A stretch of DNA of 14,394 nucleotides from Bdellovibrionales bacterium (GTDB taxonomy: Bacteria; Bdellovibrionota; Bdellovibrionia; Bdellovibrionales; JAMPXM01), in contig SXSP01000374.1 of the NCBI GenBank assembly GCA_005792225.1, positions 1 to 14,394 of the forward strand, written 5' to 3'. The translations under genes and the position numbers were made by a program. The notes beneath the pieces were generated by a model. That model did not search any database, was not told the origin of the DNA, and was given only the letters and a program-made list of their open reading frames with translations. Below are positions 6,566-14,278 of the stretch, piece after piece; position 1 is the first letter of the stretch; every line of letters begins with the position of its first letter.

Positions 6566-9199
6566 ATGCTCAAGGCACGAAGATTAAAACGTGGGGCCAA
6601 AACATTGGCTGTTTACGTGATCAGTCTTTGTATGACGTTCGTGTCGTCGCTTCCGCTCGTGGCGGAGGCGCACTCCTATCGTTCGTCTCGAGAAAAAATT
6701 CATCCGAAGTTCACCCACCTAGAAGTCGGCGGGCGGTCCTATCAATACTTCGAAGCCAAAAACAAAAACGGTAAGGTGATACGTCAATTTCTGCTCGGTA
6801 AAGATCGCACGGAGCTCATGATTGACGAAAACGGCGACGGGTTCCTTGAGAACTGGGAGATCGCGACACCCGACGGGAAGCTCTCGTTCAGTTGGCCGTT
6901 TAAGGGCAAGTTCCAGATGATGGAGCTGGAGTCCGCCACGGCAAAGGGCCTCGTGAAGGCGCGCTTCGCGTGGAATCCTAAAATCAACCAATACTCATTG
7001 TTCGAGATGAAGGGGCACCCCTACAAGACCTGGAGCTACGATGATGAGTTCATTGTCGGCTGCTTGAATAACTCAAACGAACAATCGCTCCGTGACCTCT
7101 CCATTCAGCTCAACCAGGCGCTCGATAAGGGCAATATGCAATCCGAGCTCGCGCAGACTCTAAAGAAAGAGGCGATGGATGAAGGATGCAAGAAAGAGCC
7201 CTTTAGTAAGGTAAGCGACTCCATCATCGCGGGGATGATGAAGGTTGCGACAAATGACATGCGAGACTTGAGCCAAGACAAAGTGAAACCCGATCAAAAG
7301 GGCCAGTACCTGCAGTGCATGCGCTTTTTTAATCTTGGAACGCATGCCTCCCGTATTGAGGCGGCTTTCGCCCAATACACCTCGCTTGTTGCGAAAGACT
7401 CGCGCTACGCCTGGAAACTGCAATGCTCACCGACAGATGGAAAAGATCTTGCCGGCTATAAAGAACCAAACGGGACTTACCCGATCATCAAACTCCACGC
7501 GGATGATGCGAAGATTCGTGAGCACATGCGGGCTCTCGGCATCAAGAATCCAACTCCTGCGGATTATGAGCAGGCGTACGCGAAGCTGTTCTTTCACGAA
7601 ATGCTTCACTATTCCAATATGGCCGAGAAAGATGCTCATACCGTCACGTCTTGCTGCGCGCCCGATAATTTGTCGCATAAATCCAAAGCTTGCGAGGATC
7701 TTAAAAAACTGACCGAGACGCAGTCCACAAAGCAAGGCCTTGAGAATTACATCATTGGGCGCCTGCCGGGTGGGTACGCGGAACTTCGAAACGCTCTTCG
7801 ACTCGCCTACGGAGATGACGGAGATGCGGACCGCGACTTTGAGCACGTCATCCGCGAAATCGCGAACGCGTTTAATGAGTACAAGAAAGATCCCCGTTGT
7901 GAGGCGACCGATTCAAACCCGCTCGGAAAGTGCGTCGAGGACTTCAAATACAGCGTAAAAGAGTACGTTAAAGAAATGTACGGCGGTCAGGACGGAAGTG
8001 AGTGCCGCAGGGTTCTCGATCGAACCATCGGTAAGGAAGAAGCCGTTAAATCATGTTCGACGGTTGAGGCGATGTTAAATAGCATCGCGGATCAAGGGAA
8101 TCCCTCGGCGGCTTTGCAGAAGCTTTGTCCCAACATCAAGGTCCAATCGAAGCGCAGCGATAAGTCGGCCGCAAACCAACCCTTCTTGCGGATGATCGCG
8201 CTCGCGCTCAAGACGAATCGTGCGATCGCGGATGCAGACGATGACGTTCACGATCAGCTTTGCGCCGCCGCGGGGACAATGAGTAACGGCAGCGTCGTCT
8301 GGAATCCGAACCCAACGGAAGGCGTGGATCAGAAGTTTATTCAGCCCGGAGTGAGCCGCGACGACGTCAATCAGGTGGGCGGAAGTGATTCCATTTCGCC
8401 CTCTCCCAATAATTCGAAAACCGTCTACGAGCCCGTGACCGGACCGTCTCGACCGTTGTTCGCGAACGACTCGACGACGAGAACGAAAGAGATCGTGAAT
8501 CACATCACGAAATCAGATAATTTCATCACGCAATTTAAGACGATCGCGCAAAAAGGGTTCGATACGATCATCCCTCGAGCACAAGCCGAACCGTCGCGGT
8601 TCGTGAAGCAGGGGGGAAGTACCACGTCTGATTCTTCCCGCAAGTCGCCTGACGATTCCGGGGATTATTCGATCAGCAAAGTTCCGAAAATCAATGTTCC
8701 TGATCCATTGGGTTCATTCGGCGCAAATGGCGCGGGCGGTGTTCCGATCGCTGCGCGTGCGCCTGCTTCTCTTTCGCAGCCTCCCGTGAGGACAGCGCGC
8801 GAGAATGATGCGAAATCTTCGGCTGGCCTCCCGGCTCAAGGACCGGCGAGCCAGAAGGCGGCGAATGCGAATGTCGTGGGCAATACTCAAGCCGAAAAAC
8901 AAAATGCGGATCCGCGGAAAAAAGAGAAACGAATTCTGAGTCCGTCCGAGGAGCGCGCGCTTCAGGCTCTCCTCAATTTCTTGCAGCGAGACGACTATTC
9001 GAGAGTCAAACAGGAGATCCAGCGGCCGTCGGTCGAGAGCTCCATGATCGATCACGGCGTGCAAGTCGTCGACGACGATGGACAACAGTACGGAGCGGGA
9101 TATCCGGATTACAAGCTCATTTACAACATCAAGGCGAAGAAGCTTCTCCTTGAGGGAACACTGAAACCTCGAATGCCGGCATCGAAGAAGCGCAGATAA
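6566..9199 (+). CDS. Exported protein with EF-hand-type loop and HEMLH metal motif
   Basis: I do not recognise this protein as a named family. From the ATG at 6566 it has 877 residues. The N-terminus is a signal peptide: basic KARRLKRGAK, a hydrophobic stretch from TLAVYVISLCM to PLVAEA, and likely cleavage after AEA. Residues 87-98 (DENGDGFLENWE) fit a 12-residue EF-hand calcium loop, with acidic or Asn residues at positions 1, 3, 5, 9 and 12. H344-E345-x-x-H348 (FFHEMLHYSN) is a zinc-peptidase-type motif with a further His at 358. At least a dozen cysteines between residues 170 and 600 suggest disulfides outside the cytoplasm. From about 600 to 800 the chain is rich in Ser, Pro, Gly, Asn and Lys and is probably disordered; the last 80 residues look folded again. 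A secreted or periplasmic metallopeptidase is plausible but unproven. The next gene starts at the base after its stop codon. Confidence 0.85.
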   Translation: MLKARRLKRGAKTLAVYVISLCMTFVSSLPLVAEAHSYRSSREKIHPKFTHLEVGGRSYQYFEAKNKNGKVIRQFLLGKDRTELMIDENGDGFLENWEIATPDGKLSFSWPFKGKFQMMELESATAKGLVKARFAWNPKINQYSLFEMKGHPYKTWSYDDEFIVGCLNNSNEQSLRDLSIQLNQALDKGNMQSELAQTLKKEAMDEGCKKEPFSKVSDSIIAGMMKVATNDMRDLSQDKVKPDQKGQYLQCMRFFNLGTHASRIEAAFAQYTSLVAKDSRYAWKLQCSPTDGKDLAGYKEPNGTYPIIKLHADDAKIREHMRALGIKNPTPADYEQAYAKLFFHEMLHYSNMAEKDAHTVTSCCAPDNLSHKSKACEDLKKLTETQSTKQGLENYIIGRLPGGYAELRNALRLAYGDDGDADRDFEHVIREIANAFNEYKKDPRCEATDSNPLGKCVEDFKYSVKEYVKEMYGGQDGSECRRVLDRTIGKEEAVKSCSTVEAMLNSIADQGNPSAALQKLCPNIKVQSKRSDKSAANQPFLRMIALALKTNRAIADADDDVHDQLCAAAGTMSNGSVVWNPNPTEGVDQKFIQPGVSRDDVNQVGGSDSISPSPNNSKTVYEPVTGPSRPLFANDSTTRTKEIVNHITKSDNFITQFKTIAQKGFDTIIPRAQAEPSRFVKQGGSTTSDSSRKSPDDSGDYSISKVPKINVPDPLGSFGANGAGGVPIAARAPASLSQPPVRTARENDAKSSAGLPAQGPASQKAANANVVGNTQAEKQNADPRKKEKRILSPSEERALQALLNFLQRDDYSRVKQEIQRPSVESSMIDHGVQVVDDDGQQYGAGYPDYKLIYNIKAKKLLLEGTLKPRMPASKKRR

Positions 9200-11377
9200 A
9201 TGAGACGATATTCGATCTACATCTTGTTCACGGGCTGCGTGATTGTGTTCTGGGTGCTCTTTGACATTCAGCTCGGCTATCGTTTGTGGACGGATGAATA
9301 TCGTAAAGACTTTGCTGTTCAAGTGGACCATCTGGAGGATGAGGCGTACCTCGCACGTTCTCTGTTAACGGCGACGGATAATACGACCCAGCTTTACGAG
9401 CTTCTCACGGCAAGAAAGAAGACGCGAAACATCGATTTTTGGGCTGTCTACCATCGGGACGTGCTCTACAAGACCCACTTGGAAGAGTGGCAAATCGCGG
9501 CCCTGAACATTACGCCTGATGATCTACGGAAGCCGGGAAAGATCCACCGCTTGAACGGCGTCAACCACTCCTACATCATTTACGATTTAGGAAATCATTT
9601 TACTCTCGTCATCGGTAAAACATACGCGCTTCAGGCATTCCTCAAGCATCAGATGAAGGCTCGTGCCGAGATGATTTTCAAAGATGTCGTCTTCGCGGTG
9701 CTCTCGGCGCTCTTTATATTCGCTTTTTTGTTTAGGGACTTCCGTAACTCGATCCTGGAAATGACGACTCGGCGAAAACGGGATTATTCGAAAATCCAGG
9801 TGCGATCTAAGGAGGCGGAACTCATCGTTCGGGGTTTGGCGGCCTATCAGGACCATTCCGACAAGCTCACGCTCGAAAAGGATATCCTCAGCTGGCAAGT
9901 TCTCCCGTCATTGCGAACGGAGCTCATGTCGGGTCGAACGCCTCCGTACGATTTCCACTGCACGCTCGTGCGAACGGACATCAATAACTTCTCGAAGATC
10001 TACAATGAATATCCAGTTGCGCCGTTCACGTCGACGATCAACGATTTTTTCACCGATGTGACCCACGTCGTGGGCAGATACGGTGGACTCGTCCATGAAT
10101 TCATCGGTGACGAAGTCATTTATTATTTCAAAGACGAGGACGTGGGGAATTCGGTCGCGGCGGCGCTGTCGGCCATCCGCGATATCAACGAAATTGCGAC
10201 TCACTACAATCGTAAGACGCTTCAGGAGCGAGGTTATGCCTTCACGGTAAAATCATCGTTTGCCCACGGCTCGATCCAGTTCCGTCGTTTCGTCAACGGA
10301 TTTAATTTGGCCGGAGCGGTTTTGATCGAGACGGTTCGCATCCTCTCTCACGTGGTGGAAAAAAACGGAAACGTCGTCGTCTTCAATAGCCGTCACAACG
10401 AACGCATTCGAGACTTCGTCTCGGTCGCGCCGTACGCGAAGGTGCATCTTAAGGGATATCAGGACGAGCAGGATCTTTCGGTTTACCAACAGCATAAGCC
10501 GCTCGCTGAACTTCTCGCGGCATTTCCGACGAGCTTCGAAGCTATTCGTTTTTACCGCAGTGACTCCGATCTCGTGCACATCATTCAGTGGATGGCGACG
10601 CGCGCGGCGAAGGGGCAGCAGTCGGCCGCGCTCAGAATGGTGAGTCTCTTGCGAGACGTTCGTGTGACGAAGTCGGATCTCTCGATTCCGATTACTCTCG
10701 CGGAATGGATTGAGGGTCTACTTTCTCGGAACGACAGGATCGAGGGTAAAGAACGTGACCTTCACCTGCAGGTCCTCTCGGCCGCGTTGAAGCTGATGGA
10801 AAATCTCGTGCCCCGAGAGAATTTTGATGAACGCCTCGAAGGAATCTGTCGCCAAGCGGCCGCGAATCCAAACCGCCGGGTCATCGCCAATGCGCTGGAC
10901 GTTCTCACGGCGATGAAATCGACCGCCGAACCCGAATTTTCGCGGCGACTTCTCCAGCACGAAGATAATCGAGTTGCGGCGAACGCGCTCGTTCATGAAG
11001 GTTCTCGAGGTATCACGCCCTTGGTCCTGAAGCGATTGAGGAAGATGCTTTCTTCGAAAGAAGAGCGCTTCGTTGCGAGCGCCCTCTACGCTCTGGGGGA
11101 GATTTCGATTCATCACAAATCGCGAGATCCTGTTTACTACCAGACGCAAGTGGATCTCTTGGCGATGGTGGCGGCAATTCCCGTCTACGTTTCTCACGCA
11201 AATGAAATGATCCGGAAGCAAGCGTTGGTCGCCGCCCGGAAGATCAACGACGAGACGGTCCTGGCGAGGATCGCCGAGCTCGTTCGAGAGAGCGGGTCTA
11301 GTGATTTCGCGGCCGAGGTCCATCAGCATTTGGACGAGAAATTCGTCACTGGTTCCCTCTCGCGCCGAAGCGCTTGA
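9200..11377 (+). CDS. Membrane protein with class III nucleotide cyclase homology domain and HEAT-like C-terminus
   Basis: A 725-residue protein. Transmembrane helix 1 spans about 5-21 and helix 2 about 161-179; the roughly 140 residues between them form a likely periplasmic sensor. The cytoplasmic part has a class III adenylate/guanylate cyclase homology domain at about 250-395: metal Asp D260 (RTDINNFSKIY) and D304 (HEFIGDEV), 44 residues apart as in the family. The base-selecting positions are E300 and N369, where adenylate cyclases have Lys/Asp and guanylate cyclases Glu/Cys. The transition-state Asn position is I376, while the Arg is kept (R380). Residues about 540-715 show HEAT-like helical repeats (NRVAANAL, ERFVASALYALGEI, EMIRKQALVAARKI). 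The ATG directly abuts the stop of the exported-protein gene with no strong ribosome binding site, so coupling is likely. It may be a guanylate cyclase, a diverged cyclase or a catalytically dead sensor. Confidence 0.85.
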   Translation: MRRYSIYILFTGCVIVFWVLFDIQLGYRLWTDEYRKDFAVQVDHLEDEAYLARSLLTATDNTTQLYELLTARKKTRNIDFWAVYHRDVLYKTHLEEWQIAALNITPDDLRKPGKIHRLNGVNHSYIIYDLGNHFTLVIGKTYALQAFLKHQMKARAEMIFKDVVFAVLSALFIFAFLFRDFRNSILEMTTRRKRDYSKIQVRSKEAELIVRGLAAYQDHSDKLTLEKDILSWQVLPSLRTELMSGRTPPYDFHCTLVRTDINNFSKIYNEYPVAPFTSTINDFFTDVTHVVGRYGGLVHEFIGDEVIYYFKDEDVGNSVAAALSAIRDINEIATHYNRKTLQERGYAFTVKSSFAHGSIQFRRFVNGFNLAGAVLIETVRILSHVVEKNGNVVVFNSRHNERIRDFVSVAPYAKVHLKGYQDEQDLSVYQQHKPLAELLAAFPTSFEAIRFYRSDSDLVHIIQWMATRAAKGQQSAALRMVSLLRDVRVTKSDLSIPITLAEWIEGLLSRNDRIEGKERDLHLQVLSAALKLMENLVPRENFDERLEGICRQAAANPNRRVIANALDVLTAMKSTAEPEFSRRLLQHEDNRVAANALVHEGSRGITPLVLKRLRKMLSSKEERFVASALYALGEISIHHKSRDPVYYQTQVDLLAMVAAIPVYVSHANEMIRKQALVAARKINDETVLARIAELVRESGSSDFAAEVHQHLDEKFVTGSLSRRSA

Positions 11378-11403
11378 GTCTTTTGGTCGCTCTCTCTTAA
11401 ACT
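11374..11403 (+). promoter_or_regulatory. Candidate promoter for a leaderless cytochrome c mRNA
   Basis: TTGAGT (11374-11379) and TAAACT (11398-11403) are separated by 18 bp, each matching four of six consensus bases. Transcription would begin at or within a base or two of the ATG at 11410, where no Shine-Dalgarno sequence is present. The match is modest. Confidence 0.3.
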
Positions 11404-11409
11404 AAACCT

Positions 11410-12291
11410 ATGTTTATCAAGAAACTCATCGTGAAGGTCGTCATCCCTGTTTCGTTCTTGATCGTTGCCGTCGTGGGCCTCGCCTACCTCATGACGGAAT
11501 CCACGCGTACGAAGAGGGTTGAGATCAATGTCCAAGAGATCAACGTTGACATGGGAGCAGCGGCGCTCGCGCGAGGGGAAGATGTCTATCTGACCCGGGG
11601 ATGCGCGGACTGCCATGATTTGGATGCGGGCGGAAAGACGTTCATCAATGAGCCTCCCATCGGTCACTATGCGGGAACGAACCTGACCACGGGCTCAGGG
11701 GGCGTGGCGACCAAATACAAGACGGCGAAGGATTGGAATCAGGCGATTCGTTACGGACTCGATCCCAGCGGTCGACCGCTGATGTTTATGCCTTCGCACG
11801 AGTTTCATCCGCTCTCGGTGAAAGATACGGCGGCTCTGATCGCCTATCTCATGTCGAGGCCGGCGGTGAACCGTACCAATCCGGCATCGATGCCGGGACC
11901 GATGGCGCGGGTTCTTTATCTCTTCGGTCAATTTCCGATGCTCTTTCCGTATCAGCACGTGGATGCGACACAAGCGCAAGCCGAGGATGTCCCGATGGCG
12001 GCAACGGTTGAGTATGGGCAATATCTCGCCACCGGATGCGTGGGATGCCACGGACAAAACTACACCGGAGGAAGAATTCCGGGTGTACCGCCGGATTGGC
12101 CGCCTGCCGCTGATATCACTTCAAAAGGTGTGATGGGGCAATACGGATTGGCGGATTTCAAGTTACTCATGAGAACCGGCAAAACCTTTTCGGGTAAGAC
12201 CGTTGATCCTAAGTACATGCCGTGGACGGGAATGTCGCGCCTCAAGGATGTCGAGATCGAGGCGCTCTTTAATTTTTTGCGCAGTCGTTAA
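11410..12291 (+). CDS. Membrane-anchored diheme cytochrome c
   Basis: A 293-residue electron carrier facing the periplasm. An uncleaved N-terminal anchor (about residues 8-28, VKVVIPVSFLIVAVVGLAYLM) is followed by two cytochrome c domains. The heme-binding motifs are C65-A-D-C-H69 and C210-V-G-C-H214. Likely Met axial ligands lie in LMFMPSHEFHPLS after the first and in KYMPWTGMS after the second. The domains resemble the cytochrome subunits of alcohol and related dehydrogenases (family resemblance, not a proven partner), but no dehydrogenase gene is adjacent. Its electrons may reach the aa3 oxidase encoded at the left of the window; that is inference. It has no Shine-Dalgarno sequence and a possible promoter right at the start. 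Its stop codon overlaps that of the convergent PilZ gene. Confidence 0.92.
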   Translation: MFIKKLIVKVVIPVSFLIVAVVGLAYLMTESTRTKRVEINVQEINVDMGAAALARGEDVYLTRGCADCHDLDAGGKTFINEPPIGHYAGTNLTTGSGGVATKYKTAKDWNQAIRYGLDPSGRPLMFMPSHEFHPLSVKDTAALIAYLMSRPAVNRTNPASMPGPMARVLYLFGQFPMLFPYQHVDATQAQAEDVPMAATVEYGQYLATGCVGCHGQNYTGGRIPGVPPDWPPAADITSKGVMGQYGLADFKLLMRTGKTFSGKTVDPKYMPWTGMSRLKDVEIEALFNFLRSR

Positions 12292-12599
12292 TCGAGATAC
12301 ATCAGGCCGATGCGCATCACTTGCGCGTCGAGATCCGTTCTCCAGCGAACTTCCGCCTTCATCACGGGGCCGGCTCCAACCTGCACTCGGCAAGTGTCAC
12401 CGGATTGCAAACCTTCATAGATAATCGAGACCAATCCACAACCCTTGTACGACTCCTCCGTTACGAGGCAAACGAGGGTGGGTTTGAAAGCTCCCTTGCT
12501 TGATCCATCCACATCGATGGCCGCATAGGTGCCCGGATCGGGACGAAAACGAATGTTCTTACGCTTGTTGGATTTGGGTGCTGTCTTGGTGTTTGTCAT
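12288..12599 (-). CDS. Small PilZ-type protein
   Basis: A 103-residue cytosolic protein that looks like a stand-alone PilZ domain, the common bacterial receptor for cyclic di-GMP. It begins with a Lys-rich tail; R13-x3-R17 (KRKNIRFRP) fits the first ligand motif. The second motif reads E48-x-S50-x-x-G53 (EESYKGCG), with Glu where most PilZ domains have Asp or Asn. The C-terminus AEVRWRTDLDAQVMRIGLMYLD matches the usual final strands. The ATG at 12599 is chosen; a longer upstream extension would run into pxpB. No clear Shine-Dalgarno sequence precedes it. The gene ends convergent with the diheme cytochrome c and is divergent from pxpB. Binding of cyclic di-GMP is likely but not certain given the altered second motif. 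Confidence 0.75.
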   Translation of the reverse strand: MTNTKTAPKSNKRKNIRFRPDPGTYAAIDVDGSSKGAFKPTLVCLVTEESYKGCGLVSIIYEGLQSGDTCRVQVGAGPVMKAEVRWRTDLDAQVMRIGLMYLD

Positions 12600-12608
12600 A
12601 GTCCAAAA

Positions 12609-12638
12609 AGCATAGCGCGGCCGATTTACATCTTCCAA
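12609..12638 (-). promoter_or_regulatory. Candidate promoter of the PilZ gene
   Basis: On the minus strand, TTGGAA (plus 12633-12638) and TATGCT (plus 12609-12614) are 18 bp apart. Each matches four of six consensus bases. The start site would fall about 3 nt before the ATG, giving a nearly leaderless mRNA. Weak match. Confidence 0.25.
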
Positions 12639-12668
12639 CAGAAAGAGTTGAAGGGCATAAATAGGGCC

Positions 12669-13328
12669 ATGGAAGCTCGCGCTGGTTTCGTCTCGGATAC
12701 CGCGATTCTCGTTTCGCCCGTCGGTGCTGGAAAAATGGATGCCATTTGCATCGCGCTCGAAGCTTTCATGCGCGAGCACCCTTGGGTCATGAACTTCCAT
12801 CCAGCTTACGAGAGCGTCTTGATCGACGTGGATCTCGCTTTCAATAATCCGCAATCGGCGCTCGCTGAGACTCAAAAGTTATTACAAAGCCTCAGGGAGA
12901 CGGAAGGTCCTTCCGAGGAAAGACGAATTTTAGAGATTCCGGTTCGATACGGGGGAGAGTTCGGTCCCGACCTCGTTCTCGTGACCCAAATGACGGGATT
13001 CACGGCCGAAGAAGTGGTGGAGCGGCACACGAAACCCATCTATGAGGTCGCATTTCTCGGCTTCTCGCCGGGGTTTCCGTATTTGCGTGGGATGGACCCG
13101 TTGTTGAAATGTCAGCGGAGGGAGTCACCACGCATTCGTGTGCCCGAAGGAAGCGTCGCGATCGGCGGAGCGCAAACCGGGATTTATCCTGAAGCGACTC
13201 CGGGAGGATGGCAGATTATCGGACGCACTCATCTTGAGTTGTTTAATCCTCGTCGCGCACACCAACCTTCACTTTTGAGCGCAGGCGATCGAATAAGATT
13301 TGTTTGCGAGAGCATCTATGTCCCATGA
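12669..13328 (+). CDS. pxpB: 5-oxoprolinase subunit PxpB (KipI family)
   Basis: Subunit of the ATP-dependent prokaryotic 5-oxoprolinase that, with PxpA and PxpC, opens 5-oxoproline to glutamate. The 219 residues match the family length. Conserved blocks: an N-terminal domain beginning ARAGFVSDTAILV, then IPVRYGGEFGPDLVLV, L130-GFSPGFPYL-139, and RIRVPEGSVAIGGAQTGIYPEATPGGWQIIGRT. The ATG at 12669 aligns with the usual N-terminus; an in-frame TTG at 12648 would add seven residues. The ribosome binding site is weak (AGGG close to the start). pxpC overlaps its last 11 bases, so the two are cotranscribed and probably translationally coupled. The older KipI name reflects the Bacillus kinase-inhibitor role; the complete pxpBCA context here argues for 5-oxoprolinase. 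Confidence 0.95.
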   Translation: MEARAGFVSDTAILVSPVGAGKMDAICIALEAFMREHPWVMNFHPAYESVLIDVDLAFNNPQSALAETQKLLQSLRETEGPSEERRILEIPVRYGGEFGPDLVLVTQMTGFTAEEVVERHTKPIYEVAFLGFSPGFPYLRGMDPLLKCQRRESPRIRVPEGSVAIGGAQTGIYPEATPGGWQIIGRTHLELFNPRRAHQPSLLSAGDRIRFVCESIYVP

Positions 13329-14271
13329 GACGATCGAAGTCGTGAGCCCGGGGCTTCTCACGACGGTTCAAGATCTTGGAAGACCAGGATGGGCCCATCT
13401 CGGCATTTCTGTCTCGGGAGCCTGCGATGCCTGGGCACTCAGGCTCGGGAACCAGCTCGTCGGCAACGATCGAGATGCCGCGGCCCTCGAGATGACCCTG
13501 AGTGGTGGAACTTTTCGGTTTCACCGTGAAGCTTGGATCGCCATCACCGGAGGCGAATGCGTTCTGAAAATCGATGGTCAACCCATCGCGATGTGGACAT
13601 CCATCCGGATTCACCCTGCGCAAGTCCTCCAAGTTGGAACGGTTGCAGTGGGAGCTCGCGTTTATCTCTGCGTCTACGGCGGTCTCGATGTACCGCTCGT
13701 TCTCGGCAGCCGGTCCACGCTCATCGAGAGCTCCTGGGGCGGCTACGAAGGGCGCGTTCTTCAATCGGGAGATCGATTAGACGTTTTCGAACAAGGAGCC
13801 GGGTGTCCTGGCGCAAGAAGGGCCGGTCTTCTCGTTCGAGCAATTTACAAAAATATTTTTGAGATCCGCGTGACCGAAGGTCCCCAATGGAATTGGTTTG
13901 GCGAGGACGCCCATCACGCCTTTTTTGAAAATGCGTTCAGTGTGACTAATGAGATGAGCCGCAGAGGAGTTCGTCTCGACGGGCCCAAGCTCAATCTCAT
14001 TCGAAACGAGGAGCTCGTAACCGAGGGGATTGCGGCCGGATCAATTCAAATTCCCACAAGTGGGATGCCCATCATCCTTCTCAATGACCAACGCACGACT
14101 GGAGGTTACGCTAAGATTGCGACCGTCATTCATGCGGACTTGTTTATGATAGGTCAGCTGCGTCCCGGGGCTCAAGTGAAGTTCCGTCGGGTCACTCTCG
14201 AAGAGGCTTGGACTGCGAACCAAGAACGCGAGCGCCAAATGAACGTGCGGCGTTCGATCTTTCCAATATGA
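13318..14271 (+). CDS. pxpC: 5-oxoprolinase subunit PxpC (KipA, carboxyltransferase-like)
   Basis: Second subunit of 5-oxoprolinase, 317 residues, of the biotin-dependent carboxyltransferase-like family. Recognisable blocks: EVVSPGLLTTVQDLGRPGW (residues 7-25), SGACDAWALRLGNQLVGND, ALEMTLSGGTFRF, YLCVYGGLDVPLVLGSRST, and the C-terminal GGYAKIATVIHADLFMIGQL. The ATG at 13318 overlaps the end of pxpB by 11 bases; an in-frame TTG at 13300 is possible but less likely. PxpB and PxpC form the complex that is thought to phosphorylate 5-oxoproline, with PxpA acting next. pxpA starts 7 bases after the stop codon. Intact and of ordinary length. Confidence 0.95.
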   Translation: MSHETIEVVSPGLLTTVQDLGRPGWAHLGISVSGACDAWALRLGNQLVGNDRDAAALEMTLSGGTFRFHREAWIAITGGECVLKIDGQPIAMWTSIRIHPAQVLQVGTVAVGARVYLCVYGGLDVPLVLGSRSTLIESSWGGYEGRVLQSGDRLDVFEQGAGCPGARRAGLLVRAIYKNIFEIRVTEGPQWNWFGEDAHHAFFENAFSVTNEMSRRGVRLDGPKLNLIRNEELVTEGIAAGSIQIPTSGMPIILLNDQRTTGGYAKIATVIHADLFMIGQLRPGAQVKFRRVTLEEAWTANQERERQMNVRRSIFPI

Positions 14272-14278
14272 GGACGTC

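Noticed and set aside
6436..6774. A 112-codon frame starting at a GTG in the spacer before the exported-protein gene
   Set aside because: It overlaps the start of a clearly better gene with signal peptide and ribosome binding site, and its product has no recognisable feature.
7335..7712. Several 60-140 codon frames inside the exported-protein, cyclase and pxp genes on either strand
   Set aside because: All lie inside longer genes with domain or signal-peptide support and show Arg/Ser-rich, shadow-type composition.
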